Shown piece after piece: positions 45,367 through 54,423 of a stretch of 64,000 nucleotides of DNA; positions within the stretch are counted from its first letter, which is position 1; each line of letters begins with the position of its first letter. The DNA is from Streptomyces peucetius (GTDB lineage: Bacteria > Actinomycetota > Actinomycetes > Streptomycetales > Streptomycetaceae). The notes under the pieces are model-generated. The model had not been told where the DNA came from. It ran no database searches and saw only the letters and a program-made list of their open reading frames with translations. The stretch spans positions 5,580,001-5,644,000 of the forward strand of contig NZ_CP107567.1 in the NCBI RefSeq assembly GCF_025854275.1, read 5' to 3'. The position numbers and the translations under genes are program-made.

Positions 45367-46410
45367 GTGAAGTCCGACCGGCTGCTGTCGATCCTGCTGC
45401 TCCTGCAGACCCGCGGCCTCGTCCCGGCCTCCGAGCTCGCCGAGCGGCTCGAGGTCTCCGTGCGCACCGTCTACCGGGACGTCGAGGCGCTGTCGTCCGC
45501 CGGTGTCCCGGTGTACGCCGAGCGCGGCCGGAACGGCGGCATCGCTCTGCTGCCCGGCTACCGCACCGACGTCACCGGGCTGACGGCCGACGAGTCCCGG
45601 GCGCTGTTCGTCCTCGCCGCGCAGGGGGCCCACCGCGCCCTCGGGCTCGACGAGGCGCTGAGTTCCGCGCTGCGCAAGGTGATGGCGGCGCTCCCCGAAC
45701 CGCACCGGCCCGCCGCCGAGTTGACGAGCCGCCGCATTCTCGTCGACCCGGACCGCTGGATGGTGGCCCCCGGGGCGGCGGCCGAGCTGGACACGCTCAG
45801 CTCGGCCGTCTTCGCCGACCGCCGCCTGGTGCTGCGCTACCGGCACAGCGGCACGACCCGGCTCCGCAGGTACACCGTCGACCCGTACGGCCTCGTCGTG
45901 AAGGCGGGGGTCTGGTACCTGGTGGCCGACCACCGGGCCGCGCCGCGGCTGTACCGCGTCGATCGGGTGGGCTCCGCGCGCGTGACCGAGGAGCCGGTGC
46001 GACGCCGGCCGGGGTGCGAACTGGCCGACGTGTGGGAGGTGCTGCGCCGCCAGGTCGAGGAACGACCGGCCGGGACGCGGGTCACCGTGCTGGTGCAGGA
46101 GGAGCGCCTGGACCTGTTCCTGCGCATCCAGGCCGCGCAGGTGGCGGGCGCGCCCATGGCGTGCGGCGACGGCTGGTCGCGGGTACCGCTGGTGCTGCCG
46201 GCTCCCGGAGCGGTGCGGAGCCTGCTCGCGTTCGGCGAGAGCGTCGAGGTGCTGGAACCGGCAGAGGCGCGCGAGACCCTCGCTGCTGCGGCCGCCGCCG
46301 TCGTGGACCTGTACCGCGGCAGCCGCGCCGGCGCCGCACCGCCGCGTGCGGCCCGCGCCTCCGGCCGCCGTCCGGCGGTCAGTCCAGCCAGTGACGGCGG
46401 CCCAGACTGA
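45367..46410 (+). CDS. HTH-WYL (YafY-type) transcriptional regulator
   Basis: 347 residues. The N-terminal DeoR-like helix-turn-helix is SDRLLSILLLLQTRGLVPAS and ELAERLEVSVRTVYRDVEAL, then AGVPVYAERGRNGGIALLPG. The WYL ligand-binding domain follows (LRRYTVDPYGLVVKAGVWYL, VADHRAAPRLYRVDRV) with a C-terminal WCX segment. The GTG start follows GGAGGG. The ligand is unknown. It is divergent from the DinB-fold gene. Its 3' end overlaps the convergent TetR gene by 32 bp, in its low-complexity Ala/Arg/Ser tail. Confidence 0.9.
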   Translation: MKSDRLLSILLLLQTRGLVPASELAERLEVSVRTVYRDVEALSSAGVPVYAERGRNGGIALLPGYRTDVTGLTADESRALFVLAAQGAHRALGLDEALSSALRKVMAALPEPHRPAAELTSRRILVDPDRWMVAPGAAAELDTLSSAVFADRRLVLRYRHSGTTRLRRYTVDPYGLVVKAGVWYLVADHRAAPRLYRVDRVGSARVTEEPVRRRPGCELADVWEVLRRQVEERPAGTRVTVLVQEERLDLFLRIQAAQVAGAPMACGDGWSRVPLVLPAPGAVRSLLAFGESVEVLEPAEARETLAAAAAAVVDLYRGSRAGAAPPRAARASGRRPAVSPASDGGPD

Positions 46411-46993
46411 TCAGCCGCAGCTGACGACGCGTCGTGTCGGCCACCCGTCCCTCGCCCTCGGGGCCCGCCTCCAGAAAGGCGTATCCCGCCGCCATCATGT
46501 GGTCGACGTACACGGCGGCCAGCATCCGCAGATCCTCCTCCGTCCAGCCGGCCGACTCCGGCTCGTCCGCGCAGAACTGCGCCACCTCGTCGGTGAACCG
46601 CCGCAGCTGCTCGGCAATCGCCGCGCGGACCGGGGCCACACCGCCGTGCCGCTCGCGGGCGACGAAGCGGACATGGAGCGGAGAGGTGCGGACCAGGCCG
46701 GCGATCAACGCGACCGCGTGCTCGATGCGCTGCTCGTCGTCGTCCGCGTGGAGCGCCTCGCCGATCGGTACGTGCAGACTGCCGAGCGTCTCGTCCACCA
46801 GCGCCACTCCGAGATCGGCCATGTCCCGGAAGTGCCGGTAGAACGCCGTCGGGGCGACGCCCACGGCCCGGGTGACCTCACGCAGTCCCAGGCTGCTCAG
46901 GCTCTGCTCCTCCAACAGCCGCAGTGCCGCGTCGAGCAGGGCCTGGCGGGTCCTCTGCTTCTGGGCCCGCCGGACGCCCACCGTGTGACTCAT
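46379..46993 (-). CDS. TetR-family transcriptional regulator
   Basis: 204 residues. The N-terminal helix-turn-helix reads RTRQALLDAALRLLEEQSLS, SLGLREVTRAVGVAPTAFYR and HFRDMADLGVALVDE. The C-terminal ligand domain (RIEHAVALIAGLVRTSPLHV, RRFTDEVAQFCADEPESAGW, LAAVYVDHMMAAGYAFLEAG) is variable, and the family resembles FabR/TetR regulators of membrane lipid or efflux genes. It is divergent from two small membrane-protein genes, with an inverted repeat between them, so it probably represses itself and them. Confidence 0.9.
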   Translation of the reverse strand: MSHTVGVRRAQKQRTRQALLDAALRLLEEQSLSSLGLREVTRAVGVAPTAFYRHFRDMADLGVALVDETLGSLHVPIGEALHADDDEQRIEHAVALIAGLVRTSPLHVRFVARERHGGVAPVRAAIAEQLRRFTDEVAQFCADEPESAGWTEEDLRMLAAVYVDHMMAAGYAFLEAGPEGEGRVADTTRRQLRLISLGRRHWLD

Positions 46994-47047
46994 GGCATCG
47001 AGTAAACAACCGTTCTCCGAAGAAGGGAAGAGTAGACTCGCCAGTCA

Positions 47048-47075
47048 GTGAACACTCGTACCGACAACTGTTCAC
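47048..47075. promoter_or_regulatory. Candidate TetR operator
   Basis: GTGAACA (47048-47054) and TGTTCAC (47069-47075) form a perfect inverted repeat with 21-bp centre-to-centre spacing, extended by further matching bases outside. It lies between the divergent TetR gene and the 51-residue membrane-protein gene, in an AT-richer stretch (46994-47099). Confidence 0.55.
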
Positions 47076-47099
47076 CGAGAAGTCGCCGAAAGGATGACG

Positions 47100-47255
47100 A
47101 TGTTCGCCCTCGTAGCAGCACTCCTTCTGATGGGAATCATGCTGGGCGCCGTGGTCCACCTCCCCGCGTCCGTCTCGCTGGTGGCCGCCTCCGTCATCGG
47201 CTGCTGGCTGCTCGTCTTCGCCGTGCGCGAGCGCGGCCGTGCCCGCCGCGACTGA
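47100..47255 (+). CDS. Small two-helix membrane protein
   Basis: 51 residues: MFALVAALLLMGIMLGAVVH, LPASVSLVAASVIGCWLLVF, AVRERGRARRD. Two hydrophobic segments of about 18 residues flank a short loop, and the C-terminus is strongly basic, so both ends should face the cytoplasm. GAAAGG lies 7 nt before ATG 47100; an in-frame ATG at 47094 is too close to that site. Function unknown. The position opposite the TetR gene and 62 bp before a second membrane-protein gene suggests a TetR-controlled operon. Confidence 0.75.
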   Translation: MFALVAALLLMGIMLGAVVHLPASVSLVAASVIGCWLLVFAVRERGRARRD

Positions 47256-47317
47256 ACCGCCCGCACATCCTCGTACGCCCGCACAGTCCTCGTACCGCCA
47301 CCGGAAGGAGAGACGTC

Positions 47318-47653
47318 ATGCGCATCGCCGAACTCGTACGTCCGCAGCCCCGCGGCGACGACCGGACCGCCGCCACGGCCGGCACCGTGACCGCGAAGGG
47401 CCCCGCCGCGGAACGCCGCGAGGACGCCGACGGGATGGCCGTCGCCGCGTTCGTGCTCGGCCTCGTCGGACTGCTCGTGATGAACATCGCACTCGGCCCG
47501 GCCGCCGTCGTGCTCGCGGCCCTCGCCCTGCGGCGCGGCACCGCGCGCCGTGGCCGCGCCCTGCTGGGCCTGACCCTCGGAGTCGCCGACCTCGTGGTGC
47601 TCGCCGTGCTCGTGACCCTCGACGGAACAGTCGTCTGGAGCCTCGGCGGCTGA
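47318..47653 (+). CDS. DUF4190-like small membrane protein
   Basis: 111 residues from ATG 47318, with GAAGGAG 7 nt upstream. A charged cytoplasmic N-terminus of about 38 residues precedes two transmembrane segments: [20 protein letters not shown] through [20 protein letters not shown], and [20 protein letters not shown]. The [12 protein letters not shown] start of the membrane part is typical of DUF4190 proteins in actinobacteria, which have no assigned function. Probably co-transcribed with the preceding 51-residue protein. Confidence 0.8.
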   Translation: MRIAELVRPQPRGDDRTAATAGTVTAKGPAAERREDADGMAVAAFVLGLVGLLVMNIALGPAAVVLAALALRRGTARRGRALLGLTLGVADLVVLAVLVTLDGTVVWSLGG

Positions 47654-47749
47654 CAACCCGTGCGCCGGCCGGGGGTCCGAGCCGCTCCCGGCGCGCACCC
47701 GCGGTGGCCGTGCACCCCTGCGCCGCGTCCGTGCCCCCGCCGGGCCTCG

Positions 47750-47755
47750 TAGAAT
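47750..47755 (+). promoter_or_regulatory. -10 box of the cysteine desulfurase gene
   Basis: TAGAAT fits the Streptomyces vegetative -10 consensus (TAGRRT) exactly and ends 10 nt before ATG 47766. Transcription would begin at or just before the start codon, making the message leaderless; no ribosome site is present. Confidence 0.6.
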
Positions 47756-47765
47756 CGGGGCCACC

Positions 47766-48929
47766 ATGGCTTACCTCGACCACGCCGCGACCACTCCGAT
47801 GCTGCCGGAGGCGATCGAGGCGATGACCGCCCAGCTCGCCGTCACCGGCAACGCCTCCTCGCTCCACGCTGCCGGGCGCCGGGCCCGCCGTACCGTCGAG
47901 GAGGCCCGCGAGACCCTCGCGGAAGCCCTCGGCGCCAGGCCCAGCGAGGTCGTCTTCACCTCGGGCGGCACGGAGGCCGACAACCTCGCCGTCAAGGGCC
48001 TGTACTGGGCCCGCCGCGGCGCCGACCCTGCCCGGACCCGAGTCCTGGCCTCCCCGGTCGAGCACCACGCCGTGCTCGACGCGGTGGACTGGCTCGGCGA
48101 GCACGAGGGCGCGACCATCGAGTACCTGCCCGTCGACTCCTACGGCAGGGTCCAGCCAGAGGCGCTGCGCGCGGCCCTCGAACGGAACCCGGACGACGTG
48201 GCCTTCGCCACCGTCATGTGGGCGAACAACGAGATCGGCACGGTCATGCCGGTCCGTGAACTCGCCGACGTCGCGGCCGAGTTCGGCGTCCCGCTGCACG
48301 CCGACGCGGTTCAGGCCTTCGGGCAGCTCGACGTCGGCTTCGCCGCGTCCGGGCTCGCCGCGATGACCGTGTCCGGCCACAAGATCGGCGGCCCGTACGG
48401 CATCGGCGCCCTGCTGCTGGGCCGCGAGTACAGCCCGGTTCCGGTTCTGCACGGCGGCGGCCAGGAACGCCACGTACGCTCCGGCACCCTGGACGCCCCC
48501 GCCATAGCGGCCTTCGCGGTGGCCGGCCGGCTGGCCGCCGAGCACCGCGAGGACTTCGCCCGTGACATCGGCCGCCTGCGCGACGACCTTGTGCGCGCCG
48601 TGCGCGCCGCCGTCCCCGACGCGATCCTCCACGGTGACCCCACGGACCGACTGCCCGCCAACGCCCACTTCACCTTCCCCGGCTGCGAGGGCGACTCCCT
48701 GCTCCTGCTGCTCGACGCCCAGGGCATCGAATGCTCCACCGGCTCCGCCTGCACCGCCGGCGTCGCCCAGCCCAGCCATGTCCTCCTCGCCACCGGCACC
48801 GCCCCCGACCTCGCCCGCGGCACCCTCCGCTTCAGCCTCGGCCACACCTCGACGAAGGCCGACGTGGAAGCGGTCGCCCAGGCCATCGGCCCTGCGGTGG
48901 AACGGGCCCGCACGGCGGGCCTGAGCTAG
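47766..48929 (+). CDS. Cysteine desulfurase (NifS/IscS family)
   Basis: 387-residue PLP enzyme taking sulfur from cysteine as a persulfide. It begins [20 protein letters not shown]. The PLP Lys is in [20 protein letters not shown] (about residue 203), PLP contacts are in [15 protein letters not shown], and the active-site Cys is in [20 protein letters not shown] (about residue 326). With mnmA 760 bp downstream, the likely main job is supplying sulfur for 2-thiouridine in tRNA; supply for other cofactors is possible. Its stop overlaps the convergent amidase stop within a shared CTAG. Confidence 0.95.
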   Translation: MAYLDHAATTPMLPEAIEAMTAQLAVTGNASSLHAAGRRARRTVEEARETLAEALGARPSEVVFTSGGTEADNLAVKGLYWARRGADPARTRVLASPVEHHAVLDAVDWLGEHEGATIEYLPVDSYGRVQPEALRAALERNPDDVAFATVMWANNEIGTVMPVRELADVAAEFGVPLHADAVQAFGQLDVGFAASGLAAMTVSGHKIGGPYGIGALLLGREYSPVPVLHGGGQERHVRSGTLDAPAIAAFAVAGRLAAEHREDFARDIGRLRDDLVRAVRAAVPDAILHGDPTDRLPANAHFTFPGCEGDSLLLLLDAQGIECSTGSACTAGVAQPSHVLLATGTAPDLARGTLRFSLGHTSTKADVEAVAQAIGPAVERARTAGLS

Positions 48930-49627
48930 TTCCTCGCGGCTGCCTCCGCCGCCTCTGCCGCCTTCCGCGCGGCGGGCATCGCCGCCGCGACCAGCTTCAT
49001 GTACTTCGGCCAGTCCCAGTGCGGGCCCGGGTCGGTGTGGTCCGTTCCCGGGACCTCGACGTGACCGATGATGTGTTCGCGGTCGACCGGTATGCCGTAG
49101 CGGACGCAGATACCGGCCGTCAGTTTCGCCGACGACCGGTACATCGCGTCCGTGAAGTCCTGTGGACGGTCCACGAAGCCCTCGTGCTCGATGCCGATGC
49201 TGCGCTCGTTGTACGAGCGGTTCCCCGCGTGGAAGGCGACGTCCAGCTCGCGGATCATCTGCGCCACATGGCCGTCCTTGCGCACCACGTAATGCGTCGC
49301 GGCGCCGTGGCCCGGGTCCTTGAAGACCCTCAGGGCCGAGGGATAGCTGCCCTGGACGACATGGATGACCACCATGTCGATGCCGAAGTCGTCGGGGCGG
49401 TCGGCGAGCCGCCAGTTCGCCCGCGACGCGGCCGTCCACTCCGCGCCCGCGTGGTCCAGCTCTCCCTCCTTGCGCGGTTTGGCCATGCCCGGCAGCCGCC
49501 ACCAGGCCTGCCGCAGCTCGTCCTGTACCAGCAGGCCACCGCCCACGAGCACCGCGCCGGTGCCGATCAGCACGGTCCGCCGGCTCACGCCGCGGCCGCC
49601 TCTGCCGTGCTTCTTCTCGCTCCCCAT
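48926..49627 (-). CDS. N-acetylmuramoyl-L-alanine amidase (PGRP/amidase_2), Tat-exported
   Basis: 233 residues from ATG 49627. The N-terminus [19 protein letters not shown] is a twin-arginine signal. The catalytic domain has the amidase_2 zinc ligands: His in VVIHVVQG, and His/Asp in [18 protein letters not shown], plus [19 protein letters not shown] and [12 protein letters not shown]. It cleaves the bond between N-acetylmuramic acid and L-alanine in peptidoglycan, outside the membrane. The C-terminus is an Ala-rich helix ([15 protein letters not shown]). It sits between the desulfurase and mnmA on the opposite strand, the conserved Streptomyces order. Confidence 0.93.
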   Translation of the reverse strand: MGSEKKHGRGGRGVSRRTVLIGTGAVLVGGGLLVQDELRQAWWRLPGMAKPRKEGELDHAGAEWTAASRANWRLADRPDDFGIDMVVIHVVQGSYPSALRVFKDPGHGAATHYVVRKDGHVAQMIRELDVAFHAGNRSYNERSIGIEHEGFVDRPQDFTDAMYRSSAKLTAGICVRYGIPVDREHIIGHVEVPGTDHTDPGPHWDWPKYMKLVAAAMPAARKAAEAAEAAARN

Positions 49628-49688
49628 GCCGGTGACAACGCAAACGCGCGAGCGTTCGGTTCCCCGGGGCCCGTACCCTGGTACCGCT

Positions 49689-50816
49689 ATGACTGAGACC
49701 TCCCAGCGCCCCCTCCGTGTTCTCGCCGCCATGTCGGGCGGAGTCGACTCCGCCGTCGCCGCCGCCCGTGCCGCCGAGGCGGGTCACGACGTCACCGGCG
49801 TGCACCTGGCACTCTCCGCGAACCCGCAGTCGTTCCGGACCGGAGCGCGCGGCTGCTGCACCATCGAGGACTCGCGCGACGCCCGCCGCGCAGCGGACGT
49901 CATCGGCATCCCCTTCTACGTGTGGGACCTGGCCGAACGCTTCCGCGAGGACGTGGTCGAGGACTTCGTCGCCGAGTACGAGGCGGGCCGCACGCCCAAT
50001 CCGTGCCTGCGCTGCAACGAGAAGATCAAGTTCGCGGCGCTGCTGGACAAGGCGCTCGCGCTCGGCTTCGACGCCGTGTGCACCGGCCACTACGCCACCG
50101 TCGTGGTGAACGACGACGGCACCCGTGAACTGCATCGGGCCAGCGACATGGCCAAGGACCAGTCGTACGTCCTCGGCGTGCTCGACGACAAGCAGCTCGC
50201 GCACGCGATGTTCCCGCTCGGCGACACGCTGACCACCAAGGACGAGATCCGGGCCGAGGCCGAGCGGCGCGGGCTGGCGGTCGCCAAGAAGCCCGACAGC
50301 CACGACATCTGCTTCATCGCCGACGGCGACACCCAGGGCTTCCTCGCGAAGCGGCTGGGCCGGGCCGAGGGCGACATCGTCGACGAGTCCGGCGCCAGGC
50401 TCGGCAGCCACGACGGTGCGTACGGCTTCACCATCGGCCAGCGCAAGGGCCTGCGCATCGGCCACCCGGCCCCCGACGGCAAGCCGCGCTACGTCCTCGA
50501 CATCTCCCCGGTGAACAACACCGTGACCGTCGGCCCGGCGGAGGCGCTGGACGTCACCGCCCTGACCGCGATCAAGCCCCGCTGGTGCGGCGCCGCCCCG
50601 ACGGGCACCGGCACGTACACGGCGCAGCTCCGCGCCCACGGGGGCGAGACCGAGGTCACGGCGGAACTGGTCGACGGCTCCGAGCTGCGGGTCGCCTTCG
50701 CCGAGCCGGTGCGGGGCGTGGCCCCGGGCCAGGCGATCGTGCTCTACGACGGCACCCGCGTGGTCGGCTCGGCGACGATCGCGACGACGACCCGCCGGTC
50801 CACCGCGGTCGCGTAG
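49689..50816 (+). CDS. mnmA: tRNA-specific 2-thiouridylase
   Basis: 375-residue PP-loop enzyme that 2-thiolates uridine 34 of Lys, Glu and Gln tRNAs using persulfide sulfur. The PP-loop is [17 protein letters not shown] (about residues 13-28). The catalytic cysteines are in [14 protein letters not shown] and [16 protein letters not shown]. Further conserved parts: [29 protein letters not shown] and the C-terminal beta domain. TACCCT at 49674-49679 ends 9 nt before ATG 49689, so this gene too may be leaderless. It works with the cysteine desulfurase upstream. Confidence 0.96.
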   Translation: MTETSQRPLRVLAAMSGGVDSAVAAARAAEAGHDVTGVHLALSANPQSFRTGARGCCTIEDSRDARRAADVIGIPFYVWDLAERFREDVVEDFVAEYEAGRTPNPCLRCNEKIKFAALLDKALALGFDAVCTGHYATVVVNDDGTRELHRASDMAKDQSYVLGVLDDKQLAHAMFPLGDTLTTKDEIRAEAERRGLAVAKKPDSHDICFIADGDTQGFLAKRLGRAEGDIVDESGARLGSHDGAYGFTIGQRKGLRIGHPAPDGKPRYVLDISPVNNTVTVGPAEALDVTALTAIKPRWCGAAPTGTGTYTAQLRAHGGETEVTAELVDGSELRVAFAEPVRGVAPGQAIVLYDGTRVVGSATIATTTRRSTAVA

Positions 50817-50861
50817 GCGCCGCCGGTTCCGTACGGGGCGATCGGCACCGGGCGTCCGGTC

Positions 50862-51686
50862 TCAGGCGTCGCTGTCGTCCGAAGCCACGTGCGTGCCGAG
50901 GAACTTCAGCAGCGCCTCGTTGAACCGCTCGGGCTGCTCCACGCCGGGGAGATGCCCGGCGTCGTCGATCACCGCGAGCACGGCACGGGGCATCAGACCG
51001 AGCATGGCCTCCGCGTCGGCAACCGGGGTGTAGACGTCGTCCGCGCCGACCACGATCAGCGTCGGGGTCCTCACCCCGGCGAGCGTCTCACGGTAGTCCG
51101 GGCGCTCGGCGCGGCCGCGCAGCGCGGCCGCCGCGCCCTCCGGGGCGGTGGTGCGCATCATCGTCAGCACGAGCTCGGCGACATCGGGCATCGCGGCGAC
51201 GTTGTACGGGGCGAGCATCTTGTCGATCACCTCGTCCGCGTACCCGTCCATCCCCTCGGCGAGCAGCCGGTCGGCCAGGCCGCTGCGGAACGCCTTGCCC
51301 TCCTCCGTCTCCGCGACCGGAGAGGTGTCGCTCAGCACGAGCGCCCGCACGCGAGGTGCGTACGCCTGCTGGAACGCCATCGCGATCTGCCCGCCCATCG
51401 ACACGCCGCCGATCACGGCACGCCGCAGGCCGAGATGGTCGAGGACGCCCGCGATGTCGTCGGCGAAGTCGGAGAGCAGGGTCTTCCCCGGCACCACCGC
51501 GCTCTCCCCGTAGCCCCGCAGGTCAGGGGTGACCACCCGGTAGCCCGCGGCGCCGAGCGCCTCGGCCTGGGGCGCCCAGAGGGTGCGGTTGAAGGGGTGT
51601 CCGTGGACGAGGACCACGGGCGGACCGTCGGCCGGGCCCTGGTCGCTGTAGTGGATCGCGGCACCGTTGACGGTCACTGGGCTCAT
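50862..51686 (-). CDS. Alpha/beta hydrolase
   Basis: 274 residues. The oxyanion HG is in VVLVHGHPFNRTLW. The nucleophile elbow is GGVSMGGQIAMAF (Ser about 96), the acid Asp is in LIVVGADDVYTPVADAEAM, and His is in VIDDAGHLPGVEQPERFNEA. It resembles 3-oxoadipate enol-lactonase-type and general esterases; the substrate is unknown. ATG 51686 (MSPVTVNGAAIHYSDQGPAD) was chosen; the upstream in-frame extension is low-complexity. A second, unrelated-looking hydrolase lies 113 bp upstream on the same strand. Confidence 0.9.
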   Translation of the reverse strand: MSPVTVNGAAIHYSDQGPADGPPVVLVHGHPFNRTLWAPQAEALGAAGYRVVTPDLRGYGESAVVPGKTLLSDFADDIAGVLDHLGLRRAVIGGVSMGGQIAMAFQQAYAPRVRALVLSDTSPVAETEEGKAFRSGLADRLLAEGMDGYADEVIDKMLAPYNVAAMPDVAELVLTMMRTTAPEGAAAALRGRAERPDYRETLAGVRTPTLIVVGADDVYTPVADAEAMLGLMPRAVLAVIDDAGHLPGVEQPERFNEALLKFLGTHVASDDSDA

Positions 51687-51799
51687 GTCCGGAACCCTAC
51701 AAGGGTCATCAGCGGCATGATCGGCAATCACCCTGGCACGGAGTGGAGTTGGGGCACCTGGCGGCCCTTCGCCGCCCTCGCGGCGGCCCTTGCGCCCGC

Positions 51800-52597
51800 T
51801 CAGGACGTGAAGAACTGCAGCAGCGCCGGCGCCAGGACGTGGGGGGCCACTTCGTGGGTCTGGCCCGTCAGGGTGCGATGGCGGCCGTGGGGGAGGGCGC
51901 GGGAGACGGCGACGGCGGCGTCCCGCATGCCCGCCGGGCTCGCGCCGCCGTCGGCGACCAGCACCGGAACGGAGACCGTGCCGAGGAGACCGGTCGGCAC
52001 CAGGCCGTCGCCCATCACCTCGTGGTCGTACGCCAAGGTGTGCGCGAGCGCTTCCATGTCGGCCCACACGGGCAGCAGCCGGAGCCCGGACAGTGCCTGC
52101 GGGGGCATGCCGACCGCGCCGAGGAACTCGGCCAGCGCGTCGCCCCGCCGGCCCCGCGCCAGCAGGGCCGTCGTCCGGCCGGTGTACTCCGTGTTCCGGT
52201 CCCGTGCCGCCGGGTCCGTCTCGAACGGGGGCTCGTAGAGCGAGAGCCGGGTGATCGGCACCCCGGCGGCCGCCGCGCGCAGAGCGAGCGCCGCGCCGGA
52301 GGACATGCCGTGGACGGCGGCGCTGCCGCCCGCCGCGGCGATGACGGCGGCCAGGTCCTCGACCTCGCGCTCCACCGCGTACGGCACACGGTCGCCGCTC
52401 GCGCCGCGGCCCCTGCGGTCGTACGTGAACACGGTGAAGTGCGGCGCCAGCAGCTCGGCCAGCGGGGCTTCCGACGCGGACGTGCACAGCGCGCCGCTCA
52501 CCATGACCAACGGGGCGCCGTCGCCCCGCTGTTCGTACGCGACGAGGGTGCCGTCCGCGGATCCGGCCTTCTTCACAGCCGTGCTCGTGGTGTCCAT
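51800..52597 (-). CDS. Alpha/beta hydrolase (second)
   Basis: 265 residues: VAYEQRGDGAPLVMVSGALC, FTVFTYDRRGRGASGDRVPY, nucleophile elbow VHGMSSGAALALRAAA (Ser about 99) and VPVLVADGGASPAGMRDAAV. The C-terminal LTGQTHEVAPHVLAPALLQF supplies the catalytic His. The acid residue is not obvious: GGASP stands where GxxD is usual. It is similar to small esterases found next to regulators in Streptomyces. It starts at ATG 52597 and is divergent from the LOG-like gene. Confidence 0.87.
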   Translation of the reverse strand: MDTTSTAVKKAGSADGTLVAYEQRGDGAPLVMVSGALCTSASEAPLAELLAPHFTVFTYDRRGRGASGDRVPYAVEREVEDLAAVIAAAGGSAAVHGMSSGAALALRAAAAGVPITRLSLYEPPFETDPAARDRNTEYTGRTTALLARGRRGDALAEFLGAVGMPPQALSGLRLLPVWADMEALAHTLAYDHEVMGDGLVPTGLLGTVSVPVLVADGGASPAGMRDAAVAVSRALPHGRHRTLTGQTHEVAPHVLAPALLQFFTS

Positions 52598-52699
52598 AGG
52601 AGGAGTGACCGGGCCGGTCGTCGGAACTCATCGCTCACCGCGGAGAAAGCCGGAGAAGAATTTCGGGGGATGTCGGTGGGCGCCCGTACGGTGGGTTCC

Positions 52700-53239
52700 A
52701 TGAACATCTGTGTCTTCCTCTCGGCCGCCGACCTCGACGAGCGCTACACCCGCCCCGCACGTGAATTCGCCGAGCTGATCGGCAAGGGCGGGCACACGCT
52801 GGTGTGGGGCGGCTCCGAAAGCGGCCTCATGAAGGTCGTGGCGGACGGCGTGCAGGAGTCCGGCGGCCGGCTGGTCGGGGTGTCCGTGGAGTTCCTGCAG
52901 GCCAAGGCGCGGAGGAACGCGGACGAGATGGTGGTCGCCAAGGATCTCGCCGAGCGCAAGGCGCTGCTGCTCGCCAAGTCGGAAGCCGTTGTGATCATGG
53001 TCGGTGGCACGGGGACGCTCGACGAGGCGACCGAGATCCTGGAGCTGAAGAAGCACGGCCACCACACCAAGCCGGTCGTCCTGCTCAACGCCGCCGGGTT
53101 CTACGACGGTCTCAAGCAGCAGTTCAAGCGGATGGAGGACGAGGGGTTCCTGCCGCTGCCGCTCACCGAGCTGGTCTTCTTCGCCGAGGACGGCGCGGGT
53201 GCGATGGCCTACCTCGAGGAGATGGCCGGCGTGCAGTAG
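52700..53239 (+). CDS. LOG / lysine-decarboxylase-fold protein
   Basis: 179-residue Rossmann-fold protein of the LOG family (nucleoside-5'-monophosphate phosphoribohydrolases; many are misnamed lysine decarboxylases). The segments are MNICVFLSAADLDERYTRPA, GHTLVWGGSESGLMKVVADG and VVAKDLAERKALLLAKSEAV, then IMVGGTGTLDEATEILELKK. The last is a variant of PGGxGTxxE in which Pro is Val. The conserved Arg and Glu (ERKALL, LDEATE) are present, so it could be active on AMP-type substrates. It starts at ATG 52700 without a strong ribosome site and lies directly before the SDR. Confidence 0.85.
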   Translation: MNICVFLSAADLDERYTRPAREFAELIGKGGHTLVWGGSESGLMKVVADGVQESGGRLVGVSVEFLQAKARRNADEMVVAKDLAERKALLLAKSEAVVIMVGGTGTLDEATEILELKKHGHHTKPVVLLNAAGFYDGLKQQFKRMEDEGFLPLPLTELVFFAEDGAGAMAYLEEMAGVQ

Positions 53240-53255
53240 TGCGAGCATGTCGGGC

Positions 53256-53945
53256 ATGACCACGCATCTCATCACCGGCGCAGGATCAGGCATCGGCGCG
53301 GCCGTCGCGCGCCGTCTGCACGAGCGGGGCGACGATCTCGTCCTCGTGGCGCGCGACGCGGGCCGGGCCAAGGAGTTCGAGGCGCGGTACCCGGGAGCCG
53401 GCACCCTCGTCGCCGACCTGGCGGACCCCGACCGGATCTCCTGGGCCCTCGGGCACCAGTCCATGCCCGAGAGCGTCGACACGCTGCTGCACATCGCGGG
53501 CGTCGTCGACCTCGGGCCGGTCGCGGAACTGCGCCCCAGGACCTGGCGGCAGCAGCTCGACGTGAACCTGATCGCCCCGGCCGAGCTGACCCGGCTGTTC
53601 CTGCCGCAACTGCGCGCCGCCCAGGGCCACGTGGTCTTCGTCAACTCGGGCGCCGGGCTCAACGCGCACGCCGAGTGGGGTGCGTACGCGGCCTCCAAGC
53701 ACGGCCTCAAGGCGCTCGCCGACTCGTTGCGGCACGAGGAGCACGCGAACGGGGTGCGCGTGACGTCCGTCTACCCGGGTCGCACCGCCGGCCCGATGCA
53801 GGCCAAGGTGCACTCGCAGGAGGGCAAGGAGTACGACGCCTCCCGCTGGATCGACCCCGGGTCGGTCGCCACGGCGATCATCACCGCGCTCGACCTGCCG
53901 CGCGACGCCGAGATCAACGACCTGACGGTGCGCCCGGGCCGCTGA
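53256..53945 (+). CDS. Short-chain dehydrogenase/reductase
   Basis: 229-residue NAD(P)-dependent oxidoreductase. The cofactor motif is LITGAGSGIGAAVARRL (residues 5-20) and acidic/basic selectivity falls in VLVARDAGRAKEF. The catalytic Ser is in VVFVNSGAGLNAHAEWGAYA, and Tyr and Lys are in YAASKHGLKALADSL. The C-terminus has VYPGRTAGPMQAKVH. ATG 53256 is preferred; ATG 53247 three codons upstream is equally open. It follows the LOG-like gene by 16 bp and is probably co-transcribed. Substrate unknown. Confidence 0.92.
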   Translation: MTTHLITGAGSGIGAAVARRLHERGDDLVLVARDAGRAKEFEARYPGAGTLVADLADPDRISWALGHQSMPESVDTLLHIAGVVDLGPVAELRPRTWRQQLDVNLIAPAELTRLFLPQLRAAQGHVVFVNSGAGLNAHAEWGAYAASKHGLKALADSLRHEEHANGVRVTSVYPGRTAGPMQAKVHSQEGKEYDASRWIDPGSVATAIITALDLPRDAEINDLTVRPGR

Positions 53946-54423
53946 CCCCACCAGGGCGCGCGAAGCGCGCCGTGCCCCGCCCGCATCCGGTCCCGGTCGG
54001 CCCTGGCCTCCTGCCGGCTCCGCCGGCCATGGGCTTCGGCGGACCGCTCGTCGGCCTTGGGCCCGGTCGACCCCGCGGGCCCCGGCCTCCGGCCGACTCG
54101 GCTGGCTTCCGGCTGGCCTTCGGCCCCGGACTTGGCCTTCGGCCCCGGACTTGGTTTCCGGCTCGGGCCCGGTCTTCGGCCCGGCCGGGGCCGCGCCCCT
54201 TCCGGGTGCCGGCCGTGTCGGCTCCAGCTGTCAGGCCGGCCCAGGCCCCGGCCCCGGGCTTGGCCTCAGGCCGGCCTCGGCCTTCCAGCCTGGTCGGCGC
54301 CGCCCTGCGGCTCGGCCACGGCCCCGGCCCCGCGGGCCCCGGCCCCGTGCCGGGCCCGTGCCGCGTGCGGGCTGGGCGTTGTCCGGTCACGCCGGGGCCG
54401 TCCGGCCCGCGTACGCTTCCCGG
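53946..54423. repeat. Low-complexity, degenerate-repeat intergenic region
   Basis: 480 bp of CCGG/CTTCGGCC-rich sequence. A perfect 19-bp tandem repeat, CCTTCGGCCCCGGACTTGG, occurs at 54117-54135 and 54136-54154, followed by degenerate versions (TTTCCGGCTCGGGCCCGG, TCTTCGGCCCGGCCGGGG). Open frames on both strands translate to Pro/Gly/Ala/Arg-rich sequence of no recognisable family, so I treat it as non-coding. Confidence 0.6.

Noticed and set aside
54117..54154. Possible CRISPR-like array
   Set aside because: There are two directly adjacent copies with no spacers and no cas genes anywhere in the window.
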